Source: Eutrigla gurnardus
Lineage: Eukaryota; Chordata; Actinopteri; Perciformes; Triglidae
Assembly: GCA_963514095.1 (NCBI GenBank)
Contig: OY741282.1
Coordinates: forward strand, 15,412,921-15,476,920
Direction of reading: 5' to 3'
Length of the DNA stretch: 64,000 nt
A model generated the notes under the pieces. It was not told the DNA's origin. It worked only from the letters and a program-made list of their open reading frames with translations, and ran no database searches. The position numbers and the translations under genes were made by a program. Below are positions 12,895 through 27,599 of the stretch, in pieces (within the stretch, counting starts at the first letter, position 1; every line of letters begins with the position of its first letter).

Positions 12895-13170
12895 ATGAAA
12901 AAACATCAAACCACATGTATCCTCCCCAAGTCCAGAGTGTCCTGCTGTCTGACTCCACAACAGTCTAGTCCTGAAACACTCATCGACCACACACCCCGGG
13001 GAGATATTCCCCTCCGGAGATCCATTACAGTCAGCTGGGGACAAAACCAGCTGAGATCAGGCACCAGAGCCCACAGCCACTGGGGGGTCCTGATCCTGGA
13101 GCAGAGTCTAGGGAATTTAGACTTTCCTGTACTTATCTCAAAACAGGGCCAATGACACATCAAGCTGGAG
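12895..13170. other. GC-richer block open on both strands, identity unknown
   Basis: Overlapping open frames of 86 aa (plus) and 91 aa (minus) share this block, which is richer in G+C than its flanks and contains a near-palindromic CCCCGGGGAGATATTCCCCT. The peptides were not recognised. A transposon fragment or a conserved element is more likely than a gene. Confidence 0.35.
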
Positions 13171-13221
13171 TTATAAAACATGGCGGTGAAGCAATTCTAA
13201 TGGCATATAATGATGTAGCAG

Positions 13222-13241
13222 TCAATATATATATATATTGA
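13222..13241. repeat. AT palindrome
   Basis: TCAATATATATATATATTGA is a perfect 20-base palindrome made of an (AT)n core closed by TCAA/TTGA. Confidence 0.9.
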
Positions 13242-13389
13242 ATATGCTTCGGGACAGTTTAAGCTTTAAGGCTTGGATTTCAAAGAGCAAACATATATAT
13301 TATATAATGTCCAAGATTTACCCCTAATGTAATTCAACAAGTTCGATAAACAAACTTTAACTTTTAACACACATGGACAAACTAATCAC

Positions 13390-13640
13390 ATCAAAAAGAT
13401 TCTGCCACTTTGATCATTAGACGTGCAGTTAAATTAGAAACTAGCTGCTTGGCCCTTTTAATTAACAATTTAAAAGTCCAATAACGTACCATTTTATCAA
13501 ATAGCTTATCTCGCCCTCTACTTATCAGCGCAATTAACACAGGGGAATATTCTAATTGAAAGTTAATTTAATTATTTCAATGAGCAGAATCCACGTTAAA
13601 AGGATTCGAGGCCAGAATCCATTAGAACACAAAAAGGCGA
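13390..13640. promoter_or_regulatory. Candidate conserved non-coding element (inference)
   Basis: A repeat-free stretch dense in homeodomain-type cores (TTAATTAACAATTT, ATTGAAAGTTAATTTAATTA) with no coding potential. This is the texture of teleost conserved elements, but conservation cannot be judged from one sequence. Confidence 0.25.
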
Positions 13641-14330
13641 TCCGTTGTCAGTATAAGCTTCACATATGGTGTAATATCAATCAGTAAAAACACGGACGAG
13701 AGATCCGCAGTCTGCCACTATAAAAAGTGCATTTTATTTCTGCAGACTGTGCGAACTTCATTCTCACGGCTCCATCAAAAATAAATGACTCTCCCGGCAG
13801 GACAGGTGGGACTCGTAATAGAATGTAGACACAGTAATGGAAGGTACTAATGTGAAATGGTTCTATTTCATAACAATGGTGTCAAACCCAGAGGGCGAGG
13901 ATTCTAGCCTTAGCTGAGCAGATGAGCAGGCTTGTTTAAAGCAATAACTGTGCCAGTTAAAGGTCCGATGAAAAAATCCCTACATCCTACTAAGTTAGTC
14001 ATTTTTATCACCTCCCCTTCAGGTAAGAGCTTCGCTTTTTGACGGTAGAAAAATATACCCGAACACCAAGATCACAAGATGTTAAAGCTACAGATTTGGT
14101 TTCCCTCATCTCATGCCATGGGTTGCTGCATTGACCTTCTTTTATGACTGGCAAGGGCTCAGGTTAGGATGGAAGAAAGTCAAACTGGGAGATGTCGGCC
14201 TTGTTATTTTTCAGCCTTTCAAACCGAGGCCCCCGCTGACAATATAAAGGTTGACTGACCTCTCCAATGGCATGGATGGTGGTGGATGCCAGCAGGAGAG
14301 AGGCACTTCTTTCTCCTTTAGGATCCATTT

Positions 14331-14432
14331 AAACCATGAGATTTTGGGAGATGGACAAACCGAGAATAGTGCATAAATAGAATACATTGCAGCCCTGCAA
14401 TAAGCACTATATTTTTTTGATTATTGTAAGGT
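14331..14432. repeat. Direct repeat, left copy, next to a small transposon
   Basis: About 100 bases from AAACCATGAGATTTTGGGAG to GATTATTGTAAGGT match 14662-14762 closely, including GCAGCCCTGCAA and AAGCACTATATTTT. The copy stops exactly where the inverted-repeat element begins. Confidence 0.85.
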
Positions 14433-14435
14433 GTA

Positions 14436-14644
14436 GGGTCACCCATAAAGTTGGAATCATTTGCAAATGTCTTGTCTTTTATGTCGCCAAACAAATGTGA
14501 TGCATGAATACATTTTCACCCGCGTTATTGTGACATATAATATAATCATTGCACCTGGTCAAAAGTGATGACTGATGCATTTAAATAGGAATAAACAGAG
14601 GATCGTCTTCGAAAACAAAATATTCCAACTTATGGGCAACAGTG
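14436..14644. mobile_element. Small TA-flanked inverted-repeat element (mariner/Tc1-type MITE)
   Basis: The left end GGGTCACCCATAAAGTTGGA and the right end, read in reverse (CACTGTTGCCCATAAGTTGG), share the CCCATAA(A)GTTGGAAT core. Both ends abut TA dinucleotides (14434-14435 and 14645-14646), the target preference of Tc1/mariner elements. It is 209 bp and non-coding. Confidence 0.7.
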
Positions 14645-14661
14645 TACTTTTGAGATCATTG

Positions 14662-14762
14662 AAACTATGAGATTTTGGGAGATGGACAAAATGAGAAAAG
14701 TGCATAAAATATCATGCAATGCAGCCCTGCAACAAGCACTATATTTTGGATTATTGTAAGGT
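14662..14762. repeat. Direct repeat, right copy
   Basis: Partner of 14331-14432, begins 16 bases after the flanking TA of the MITE. Differences between copies are scattered substitutions and short indels. Confidence 0.85.
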
Positions 14763-14769
14763 ATTTGTG

Positions 14770-17700
14770 GACCGGCAGCCTCAAAACATAGCAAATAGTT
14801 GAATCTGTACCCCTCTCACATGGACACAACACAATTCACAAAGGGACCTATAATTGCAGGTCTATTGAAGTGAATTAAATTTAAAACCGGTGTGTGTTTG
14901 GATTAAAAAACAAAAACACTCGGTGAGAAGCAGTGGGAGCGGATAGGCCCATTTATCAAATGGGGAAATGATTACAGCTGAAAGTCCAAGGATGTTTATA
15001 CCCCTGATACAACTCAACAAGTTGGGCTGGATGGATAAACAAACCGCAGAACATCTCTGATGCCAACAAGAAAACTCTTTGAGGGAAAGAAAAATAAGCC
15101 CAAAAATAGAACAAATTTCAAACACCTAACTCAATGTGGAATTATGTTTGAGATGGCAGAAGCCTGTTTTTGAAATTTCCTTGGAGGAAGCAAAGCATTA
15201 TTAGAGCCGACTTACCGTTGAATGATTAAACAAACAAAAAAATACAGAAAGACATTTGTGTCTTTGGAAATACAGTCAGGCTACCATGCAGACAATACAG
15301 TACATTGACTTCAAGACGAATATCCACTTCACTTTCTGGACAGGAAACAACATGTTTATTTTAATGATACTGACCCAATGGAAATCTGCGCTACAGAAGA
15401 GCTCAATAATTCATTATCCCCCTCCCTCGTGCTTTCGGTGACGAATCGGCGTCATTACCTGGAGAGAACAGAGGAAGAGGAGTCATCTCCAGAAGAGCAT
15501 ATTCATCTTCAAGGCTTCCAGCATAAATAATGGATAATTATATTTTCCATACACTTGCTCTGAGCTGCAGGTGTCCGACTTTAAACTGAATATTTTTGCG
15601 GTTGTCGGCTTCTGGATATACTTTAAAAGGAGCCTTCCCACACGATTAATAATGTAGCGATTACTGAAGAACATGCTGCGTTCTTATGAATTTATAGTAC
15701 ACGCGAGGACCCAGCCGACGTATTCAGCCCCACATGGGTTGGTGATAGGCTCCGGTTCTGGCAACAACACGGCCCGGGATTCACTCAGGGAAGTGTTTTT
15801 ACACTTTCTCACAGAACCAAAGTTTCATCAAATTACTGGGTGTAGAAGGTGGAATTAGATATTTCATCACTGTCAGTGTGTCGGTGTTACTGGTCTTGTT
15901 GTCCTGCGCTCTTTTAGTGGACGGCATCAAAACAATGTCTTATCAATAGCGCGTGATTGATGGGTCCAATAAACTCTCCACATTGATCACAATCAAGTAC
16001 GATTCATAATGAGTCACACACGTCTGTTGTGTGTCTGTAAAGAACATTTTTTACACCTTAAATTTGACTCTATATACACATATTAGGAAATAAGCAATTT
16101 GCATTGTTCAGGAAAGTCTACACACATAAAGCAATAAACTGATTATGATTACTTCTATTTTTATAATTTGTTGAGTTTTAAGCAATTACACTTCACCTTT
16201 TCTTTTCACTCATTCAGGAAGGAAGAGTGCAGGTGCATAAGGAAAAATTGTACTCAGTGGTGAGTGCTCCAACTGCAGTCCTTCCTCCTGTTCGAGCTGC
16301 TTTACAATTGATGTCTGTAATGTGAAAAGCGTTCGATATTAAGATATGTAAGATATTACAACTGCGTGGCTTCAAATAGCTGGTTCTTGTTACAGTGAGA
16401 CGGTGGCAATGCTGTGGAATTAATCACGAGCATTTTTCTTCAGCGGCGAAGATCGACTCTCTCCGACAGTGAGAGTGTCTGACATTAGGGAATGCATGAA
16501 AAATTCATAAGCCCCATCTCCCTGCTGGACCCTTGGCATTTCGTTGGCAATTCAAATGCTCTCAAAAGTATGATTAAAGAATGGTGTCCTTGCCTTTGTT
16601 AGTCTGGTTTCAAGTTAAAATACTGACATGAAAACAAATGATGTTGTCAAGGTACAAAATCAATCACCTTGATGAAGACTTTCGCTGAGTCCTTTTCCTG
16701 GTGATTGCACATTGAAAATGAAGGGAGGGTAGGATCGATGTTGAGCACAATGGTCCATGGAGAACCTGGCTTTACCAGGAAAGTCTCAGCTGTGACATTT
16801 TTCAAGAACACACATCTGCCACTACGTCTGATTAGAGAAGATGCTGGGGGGGGTTCAAGAGTCCCCTATGAGGCCCTTTCTTCAAGTTGGAAGACCGGTG
16901 CTTGACGGCCTCCCCTGGGTGCCCATGATGATTGCATGAAGGAACCAACATTGGCCATCGAGATGATGTAAATCTGGCCCCTGTAATCCCCCAAATGTTT
17001 TCCCTAGATATGCGTGTAAGTGTCTGGATGTAAATTGTGCTTTCCATCAAGTGCAACACAATTTGGATGAAAGTCCTCTGCAGCAGTCTGGCCTTCTGCT
17101 GCTGTCCTTGGAGCCCGGGAATAACCAACAAAGAGGTCCATTTATTAATTATGCATGCCGGCATGTTTATAACGGTCCTTTTTCAAGTGAGGAACAAGCC
17201 TCCGTTTGTATCTCAATGCTGTCACATGGTCTGTTTAAGCCAGATGAAGATTGATGACCTTCCATCATTCTCACTGCAGCCAAAGATTTCTATTTACACT
17301 ATAATTTAAAACTCATAATACACTTCTTTTTTTTTTACTATTTACACATATTCCACATATTGTATTTTATTACCTTGCACTGTCAGGGTTCGAATATGAC
17401 ATTATTAGGTTAGAATTACTCTTTTTAAATGATCTAATTACTTTAATTCAATAATGAATTTTCATCTTTCTGACATTACTTCTTACACTTTTCCCTCGTT
17501 TAATTTGCTACACCTTAATTGAATGTTAACGCCAGTGCTTAACGGTGTTTGAGCAATTTTCGCCACTTTACACATCTGCATGACTGATTCCTTTTAGAAA
17601 ATCAAGTTCACGCCAGCTGATTATTCTCTGATTGTTATTCGCAACGTAGAGCACATACTGGAGGCTCTGACCCTTGTTTGACTTCTAAGTGTTCTTTCAC

Positions 17701-19770
17701 ATATTTGGACCTGCACTTTAAATCAAAGACATCCTTAATATGTGTATTTATCTAATTGGCGTTGATGAGACATTTACCCCACCCAGAGGGATGAATGTAG
17801 GATGATTGCCATTCATTTGTATCAAAGCATGAAAGCCTTCCTCCAAAGACCTTGAGCACTTCTTTTGTATGCAGGTAACACTTGTACCTGCCTTTGTGCC
17901 TCGTCTTGCTCGAGGGTGTAGTCAGCCGAGGGGATGAAATAAGTGAGCAAACACAGAGTAAACACATTTTTTTGGTAAGATGCAGAAAGTCTAGCCTGGA
18001 GGGGGGGTCTCCAACCCTTGGAGGTCAAGTCAAATGCAGAATGCAAAGTTGACTTGGACATACACTGACCGTGGCATTTAGAGTTGTACTGACTTCAGAG
18101 CTTGTATGAAATGGTACGCACTGTTCACATAATTGGCTTTCATCCTATAACCCAAGAAAGAAAGCGGTTCAAGCAGTGAATGTGATGAATTGAACAATTT
18201 ATTTAATCTCATCCAATCACAGCAAAGGACGGAAGTGTTCGAAACAAACGGAAAAAAAGAATACACTTTTAAATTGAGACATATGTTCACAGCACAATTG
18301 TGTGTGTGGTTTTTGTTTTCTTGACCGGGTCGGTCCAAGAACATCCGGACTTATACATTTCATCTCCTCTCATATTAATAGCCCACTGCTTCATATCAGA
18401 GATAGCAGATTAGGATTAACACATGATCTGTTTTCATTGTGACAAAGTTGGTGTGACAAACTTCCAGAGTTTAGAGAGTGTGTATTGAAACCTCCGAACA
18501 TCTGAGAGATCTTTTTTAAAGATGAGGCTTCTGTGCAGGGTATCTGACTGAATCATTAATGTTCCCATCCCCCCTGCTGTGTTCTGTAGTCCCAATCTTA
18601 AATTAAATAAATAACAACTTCTTAATATCCAGCACAGTTGTTACTCTCTACAATCAGCTTGAGTCCTACAATCAAGAGCCTTTAAAATCAGCCCTCTGAT
18701 TGTCTTCATACACTGAAGATCCAGCCAGAAGTCCTGCACACAATATCTTGTTTGATGAATCCAACACTATGTGTCTTAAAGGGAGAAAAACAAGCTTTCA
18801 TTTGCACAATAATAGTTGTTAGTGTTCTCATTAGCATCAACCTGTAATCAGTAACAACCTCAGAGAAAACATTAAATACAAACGGCTGTCCTGAAATGAA
18901 TGTTTAAACCAAAATGTTCCTTCCAGGTTACATTCCAGGGTAAATGGAACAATCAGCCAGCGGGGTTATGCTTTCTGTTAAGGGTTAAGGTACTAGACGT
19001 TTGTAAAAAACGCAGAGAAACTTTGAATGTACAAGTCTGTTCTTTGATCACAGTTAATACGTCTCTAAGAGGATTAAACTGTCATATTAGATAGATTTGC
19101 CTCTGAGGGGATAAATATAAATCCTCCAAGTCTCAGCAGTGAAGTCTGTAACCTTTTTGCATCCTACCACACATAGTAGCATCGCTGAAAAATGCAAACC
19201 CTCCCCATTAGGCTTTGCCATCGCCTTGTCATGTATTATACAGCGTGTCAGAATTCACTGGTGACAAGGGGGTAAAGGATTTATTGTCCTGCCGAAAAAT
19301 ATTTGACATTCATATTTTGTGTTTGCATAAAAGTGTAGTTTACAAACATATCCAAACCTACCCTGCTTTTATATCATTACCATATTGACACCGGGGGTAG
19401 CTTTTTTGTGTTGTATCTGAAGATTCCAACGTTAATGTGATGAAACAGCCATGTTTCATGTTGTGAATTACATCCAAACAATCTCACCTCAAGATAAAAT
19501 GTCATGGAACAAAAGTCCATAAAGTCCATTAAAAAGAAACTCTATGAAATTATGAAAAACACCCACTACAAGAGCTACATGGACCTTGAGGTGATATTAT
19601 TTTTTTAACTGCTGTCTCCAATGTTAACTCCCTCTATATTTAAACCATCTAATCATTCATTTCAACTACATTTATTGCTGCTTTCAGGCTTTTTTGCAAT
19701 GATGATATTTTATGGCTGACAATCAAACTAGAGGGGAGGATAATCATTGGTCATAAACTGCAGCGATCTG
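14770..19770. other. Intergenic stretch, no gene recognised
   Basis: Contains only short chance open frames, for example 16832-17164 minus and 17037-17309 plus. Long repeat-free parts (15.2-16.6 and 17.0-17.3 kb) might include regulatory sequence, but nothing specific can be named. Confidence 0.5.
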
Positions 19771-19771
19771 C

Positions 19772-19789
19772 AAAAAAAAAAAAAAAAAA
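19772..19789. repeat. Poly(A) run
   Basis: Eighteen consecutive A residues. No clear retroposed body or target duplication was found next to it. Confidence 0.95.
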
Positions 19790-19859
19790 CGCTGACCATT
19801 TAACAAGGGGGGTTCGCAGCTGATAATGCATAGTTGTGGCAGTGACACATATTCCTCCT

Positions 19860-20480
19860 CCTCACATTCAATTAGACTGTAGATTTAGATCAGAGAGAAA
19901 CAACGCTCGGCCCCCAGGACTCAGCATTTTGGCGAGTTATCAACCCAAACAGATGAGCCCCTCCGAGAGGGGCAGGTTGGGTGAGACAGAAGGCAACAAG
20001 GACAAATGACTCGGTGCTCCAGGTGCCACTATTATTTAGGAGTAAGACAGTTCGGGTTGGTGAGTTCTGGGGAGGCGAGTGGATTTGTTGGGATTAGTCG
20101 GAGGCTTAATGAACCTTCTGGGCTCCGATGATTATTTCACAAAGAGCCTTTTTTACCGTCTCAGGTTAAACAATGTGTGAAATTGATTTATAAATATTAA
20201 TGGCCTATCTAATGAAACCCCCACTAATCCACCTTGGTTTAGCGTGCCGAGTTGGTGTGGATTAGATGCTTTGAGCCAGCTCCTTTTTCGCCTGTTTATC
20301 TCAGGTGTTCATAATGAGCAACTGATCAATGCATTGATTAAATCTCAACAAAGATATATTTAGCTGTTTATCAGCCTCTTATCACTGCCATGGAGGCTTT
20401 GGGTTCGGTCTCCGGATGAGGCATAATTACATGCACGCAGGGAGAAAATGATCCAGAAAGCAGGGGGGTGTGACTGATAA
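19860..20480. promoter_or_regulatory. Candidate enhancer or conserved element with three bicoid/OTX-type motifs
   Basis: GGATTA at 20091 and 20259 and TAATCC at 20225 fall within 175 bases, in repeat-free sequence that also carries an E-box (CAGGTG) near 20303, homeodomain TAAT cores and a TGTTTATC word. TAATCC is the known OTX/PITX/GSC-type site. Function is inferred from motif clustering only. Confidence 0.3.
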
Positions 20481-20489
20481 TCGAGGCTG

Positions 20490-23400
20490 AGTCTACCATT
20501 AAGCAGTATTTAGTCTTAGGTTTGATCATATAGGGGGCTGCGTTTCCAGAGATTGGCTAATTGGTAAAGACAAATTATATACAAAATTAATAAAGTGTTA
20601 ACATTAACCTTTCCTGAAAATATACCCTATATTTTCAGCACTTCCAATACTGTTCTGGACCCATTAGGTTTCAGCCAGCCTCTATACTCAAACATCGGGT
20701 GCAATAGTTTAATCCACACAAATATCAGCCTCTAGCTAAAAGAGAGACTGAAAAAAAAGAAATCCAAACTTTTATTTTGCTACCATCATCACAACTATTT
20801 AAAGGTAGCCATTTCAATAATCAGTATCAGTCGGACATTCCCCCTGACTATATCGACCTTTTCCTGTGGCCTTTCCCCGTGAAGAATTGAAATGCTGTGA
20901 GACAGCAGCTCTTAGCAGGATTAAATTGGTGCTGAGTAAAGCCCATTTTATCCTGACCAGCACCTCAGGACGTATATAGATGCTACCCGTGAAGCAGGAA
21001 CTCTGCATTCCACTCCCTGAGCTGCAGGTTCAAGATCTTTCATCCAAATATGTACTCTTTTTTTTTTTACACCATAACTCTGATGAGAGGAAAAATGTGG
21101 TTATTCCACGAAAAAATGTCAAGCAATGATGTGGTGATAGATGTCCTGCATTTACAGTACAGATATGTTACATTATTGATTTGTGTTGGGTATTCCAGAA
21201 GCAGGCAAAGGGAAATGAGAAATAAACAGAGAAGCAAACACACAGAGTCAAACAAACACTACAAATGGACGAAAGATAAATGGGACAACAGATGAATATA
21301 GACAGATAGCAGGCTGGTGTATCGGGAAACACATCGTACTCTGATTGCCCCCTACTAATATCATAAAAGACAGTCGGGTAATGGTGATCTACGGTCAGCG
21401 AGCAGAAAAGATCTCAGTCTTGATCTTAAACTGGATGGAGTTTAAAGGAGCGGCGGCTTAACAGACTCAGACAGAGGCCACGGCGGATGGCAGGATAATT
21501 CAGTCATCCAGTTTTATTCTCTTGAATTTTTATGAGTGGCAGCGGAGCTTCACGGCCGGATGACTCGCTCGGCGGCTGCGAGCGGGAGCTGAAAAGGGAG
21601 GCTTTTTTTTAAATTTGCATGAAAGAATCTAACCGTACGAAGTAATGCATTCCACAATACGAGATGAATCATTTGGAAACATCCATTTGGTTAATCTGGC
21701 GTTTTACACTGACGCAGCGAGGGCCAATTCAGGAGGCATCATCGCAAATGACGATGATGGCAACATTTCATTTCACGATTAGTAACTGAGTCGTTTAACT
21801 CCACAAAGAACAAGTAAGTTAGGCCGAAAGCAGACGTCGTTTAGAGGAAAATGATTACAGATGGGGTAGGAAGGAAACGTAGAAAGTTTAAAAAGAGATC
21901 CAATAAAAGTTCAAGACTATTATTCACGAGGTGACACATTTCTACCAGAGTCAGCGCGACCATATGTTTTGATTATTCACACATTTACAAATATCATATT
22001 TCACAGTCCTTATTCAATAAGTAGGGGTATGAAAATGCAATATTGCTTGAGAAATGGCCCCGGTCTGACAGTCGTATAGCACACAGAGAGAGTGAGACAG
22101 GCATCCACCAGACAGACCGGATGTCTGACGTACAGAACAGTTTCAGCTGTATTATTGAAGAGATAATCTGCAATACATAATTAGCATACAAACAGAATAG
22201 TGGAATGGTTTGGCTTGTTTCTATGGCGATTATGTCATTTTTTTGTCCCACTTGTTGTAGAGCTGACTGAATCGGCCATCCACCAACCACCACCTTTACG
22301 AAAGGCAGATTTGTGTTTGGACTATCATTTCAACCTCATCCGAAATGATTCATTGTCTCGCGCCCACACTCTATTACATCATTCGTACAAAGCAGCCGGC
22401 ATGTGGCGTCTCCGCACAGCTGCCGCTGTTGGGAATATTCGATTGAAGAATTAATTTACCACTTTGGTTGGACTCCCTTTGACAGGCGCGAAAGCTTGTT
22501 TGGTAGCCGAGTGTAAAAGCAACGGAGGTGAAGTTCAGCTGTAATGTGGCAAATTGAGTCTATATGAGTTGGCAATGAGGTACCTGTTCAGAGTATTGAT
22601 TAGGAGACGATTGGTCTGTTCGGTCCGAGGTAAGCGGGGTGACCTGCCTTTGGTTTAATGAACAGATAAACATTCAGAGCTCGAGGCCTGAATCTCAAAT
22701 CATCTCCGAGGCTCTGGTGGTAGCACAATAACATTGGAGGTCAGACGCATTTTCTGGTTCGTCAAGATGTTAATGTGTCACGAAAGTCATGCGGCCATAT
22801 ATATATTGCTTTCCCTGCACCTTCAATTCTTTTATTTTTATTTTCTCACATGATTCTCGCAAATTGGAGCAAAGGTGCTTCAAGGTAATTTGGTATAGGC
22901 GACGTGTCTCTTTCAAATCTCATTTTGGATCTCCCAGTCTGTTGAACTAACATACTTTGTCATACAAATAATGTCACCAAATGGCTTCTGTAATTTGTTA
23001 TGAACTGCAATTTGTTTGTGGCCAGCTTTGTGGGAAGTGGCAGGCAGATTATTCCTCCCCTTCTGTTTTGGAGCACGGCTGACAGGCACATATGTGAAAT
23101 GCATTAAGAGAATTAAGCCTGCAGCCTCGCTTCTTCCTCCTTCACCTCTGCCAGTGGTTTCATGAGAAATTATCACTTGTGTGGATTGGCTCTGGTTGGC
23201 TGCGAGGCGTCATAAAGACAGGCCAATAATGAGCGTGTGACTCCAAAGCCCGCTACCTGGACTGGAAAGGATGGGATGGAAATGAAGAGGTGACAGGAAA
23301 AAAAGGGGGATGACAGGGATGGGGAAGATGAAAGGAGAACTGAAAGAGGATATAATGGTTGTTTGTGTGGAGCCGCGGTCCCCGAGCTCCGTCTGGACGC

Positions 23401-25290
23401 CCAGAGGCAACAAAAGCATCATCTGCTCTGGGCGACAGAAGAGAAGGCAAACCGAAGACTATTGATTCAAACCATCAATTCGTCCCGTTTTTTTCTGCGA
23501 ACAAGTTTTTTTCCACAACAGTGATTATAAAAGAGCAGCCCCAGTGTCATTCCCAGATGCTTTGTTACTCCCCCTCATCCCTGATACCAGCACACGAGGC
23601 ACCCTTTAGTGTCGCCTCCTCCTCTCCCGAACATACCAATCATTCAATCAAGGCTCACCTGCTGCCACGGCTCTTAAGCACTGGGAATGTGTTAGATCGA
23701 GGCAGGAGGAAAGGAAAAAAGAAGAAAAAACATGCTGGGTGAGAATATCATGCAGAAACTCTATGACACCATTGTTTCACTTTCTAAAACAATGGGCATA
23801 ATGATGCTGCCATATTCGCCGTCGGTAGCGCAGGAAGGCTTTCAGCAGTTTGGAGAACTTTTGCTCCGATAAGGCAGTCAGGGTGTTGATGGCATGGAGG
23901 TCAAATATCTGTGCAGGCTGGCCAAGATCTTCCACACCAAACAGAGGAAACCATTTCTATGGTTCTAAACTTTTGTTGTCATGTTAAAACAGGAAAACCT
24001 GTCCCTGATATTAACGGGAATGTTTTTTGCCTTGTATCTGCATTAGAGGGTGATTAATGATTACGATGGGTTGTGTGAAAAAGCTGCTTTCATGGGCCTA
24101 TCTTTTATTTAGAAGTGCATATAACACATAAAGTAGATCTAAGGGAGATAAAGTGAAAGAGCATGTTTCGATCTTAAAAATTATTCAAAACTGTTCCAAT
24201 AGAGGGCACAAAAGATGATCATCAATTGTCATTTTGGACATTTTTGAAATATCTTGTTCTTTTTGGCCACATTTGGGTGCCATATGTCATAAGATAAAGT
24301 GGGAAAATGCTGGAAATAATGTAATCACACACCTACAGGCAATGACTACAGCAAATGCTGAGCCGAGCATGAAACGGCAAAAGCACAATTAATCAGCTGG
24401 AATAAAGTACGGTTTGTGTTTTCCTATTTTCATTTTTCAAAACGCCCCGGAGAGAGAACACGACTAGCAGTGATGATTAAGCACACAGTGTGACATCTAA
24501 TAATCCTGAGATCTGATAGATGTGCCCAGTCAACAAACAGCTGCTAGTGTAACATAAGAAAACAGGAGTGTGATGCCAAAGGGCAGTGGAAGTCGTAATC
24601 TCTGTAGTGAAGTGTTACACTGTGACACATGTAAAAACATGTGCTCCACACGCCGCCCCTCCTCTTTCTCACCCGCTGTTACCGGCGTGTCTGCCCTCTG
24701 GCTACATGGCAGCTTCCCCTGTCAGAAGCTGATATAGGACCTAATTCCATTGTCATTGATGCATATTTGAAAGAAACGCCTCTTGTTCTCGGAGCTGGTG
24801 ATCAGACATTTAATTGCTTTTTGATTTGATCTCTACAACTGCAAACAGAAACCACAAGACACGAGACTCTTCAGTTAATGTTTCTAACAATGTAGGAGGG
24901 CAAATGACACAGAAAAGTTACACTGCATCAGCCAAATGACAGCAGCATCTATAATAAAACATTATTAACAAAACAGAGTCTGTCTCGTACACACATTTAT
25001 GCAAAGACCGGTGCAGCCGTCATGCTGATCCCGTTATTTCTGAAGAGGACAAAAAAAGCCTATAACATCGACAGCTGTTTCCTGCTGATTTGTCCTCTGA
25101 CTGCTGTCTACACTATATGTGCCACGTCTTCGCTTGGCGATTTCTTAATAAATGAAAAGCACAGTTACAGTAATATACTGAGGAAATATGGTAAAAGTAA
25201 ATTTTCTATTGTGTTTTTTCTCTCCAAAATGAACAGAAACGGAGGTCCCCACTTTACTGGAGTAGCATGGTAGTCCTCTGTTAGTAATAA
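20490..25290. other. Intergenic stretch, no gene recognised
   Basis: Repeat-poor sequence with some blocks of higher complexity (21.4-21.8 and 22.3-22.8 kb). A plus-strand 127-aa open frame (23359-23742) ends in a Lys-rich run encoded by an A-rich stretch and has no recognisable domain. A CTCF-like CCAATAGAGGGCAC stands at 24196-24209. Confidence 0.45.
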
Positions 25291-27020
<1,730 letters not shown>

Positions 27021-27021
27021 C

Positions 27022-27022
<1 letters not shown>

Positions 27023-27095
<73 letters not shown>
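27023..27095. repeat. (CA)n microsatellite
   Basis: About 36 uninterrupted CA units. Confidence 0.98.
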
Positions 27096-27097
<2 letters not shown>

Positions 27098-27551
27098 AAG
27101 TAGGTACATAAAGGAAGCTGACAACATAGATTAAGGTTATGTTATATAAGATTTAAAGAATGCAGACTTCAGCCAACTTTCCCCCTTTACAGCACTGACA
27201 TCTGACATCTGAGGACCATTTCAAGGACCAAGTGCTACAGCTGAAACATGAAGCTGCCAGACCTGAAAAAGACATTAAAAAAAACGTTCCATATCAGTCG
27301 GGTGTCAGATGAGACGGAGAAAGGAGCCTTCGCTTTCTGTGAGACTTGTAAAAAAGTTTCTTTTAAGACCCACCAAACACGTTCAATGCTGTTTTTCTGT
27401 GTGTAGATCAGCTCTTCTTTTCACTTCATGTCCACAGCTATACAGTAATCACTCATCTGCTTCTTTTTGAAAGCACTGTCAAAACACATGTATTTGAAAA
27501 GATGAAAACAGTAGTTTATCTCTGATTTTACTTCTCCCTGCTTTTTCAAAG

Positions 27552-27570
27552 CCCCCCCCCCCCCCCCCCC
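27552..27570. repeat. Poly(C) run
   Basis: Nineteen consecutive C residues, then T, CCC and seven A. On the minus strand this is a G-run able to form stacked-guanine structures. Confidence 0.97.
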
Positions 27571-27599
27571 TCCCAAAAAAAGCCAAGCAAGTTGAACAA

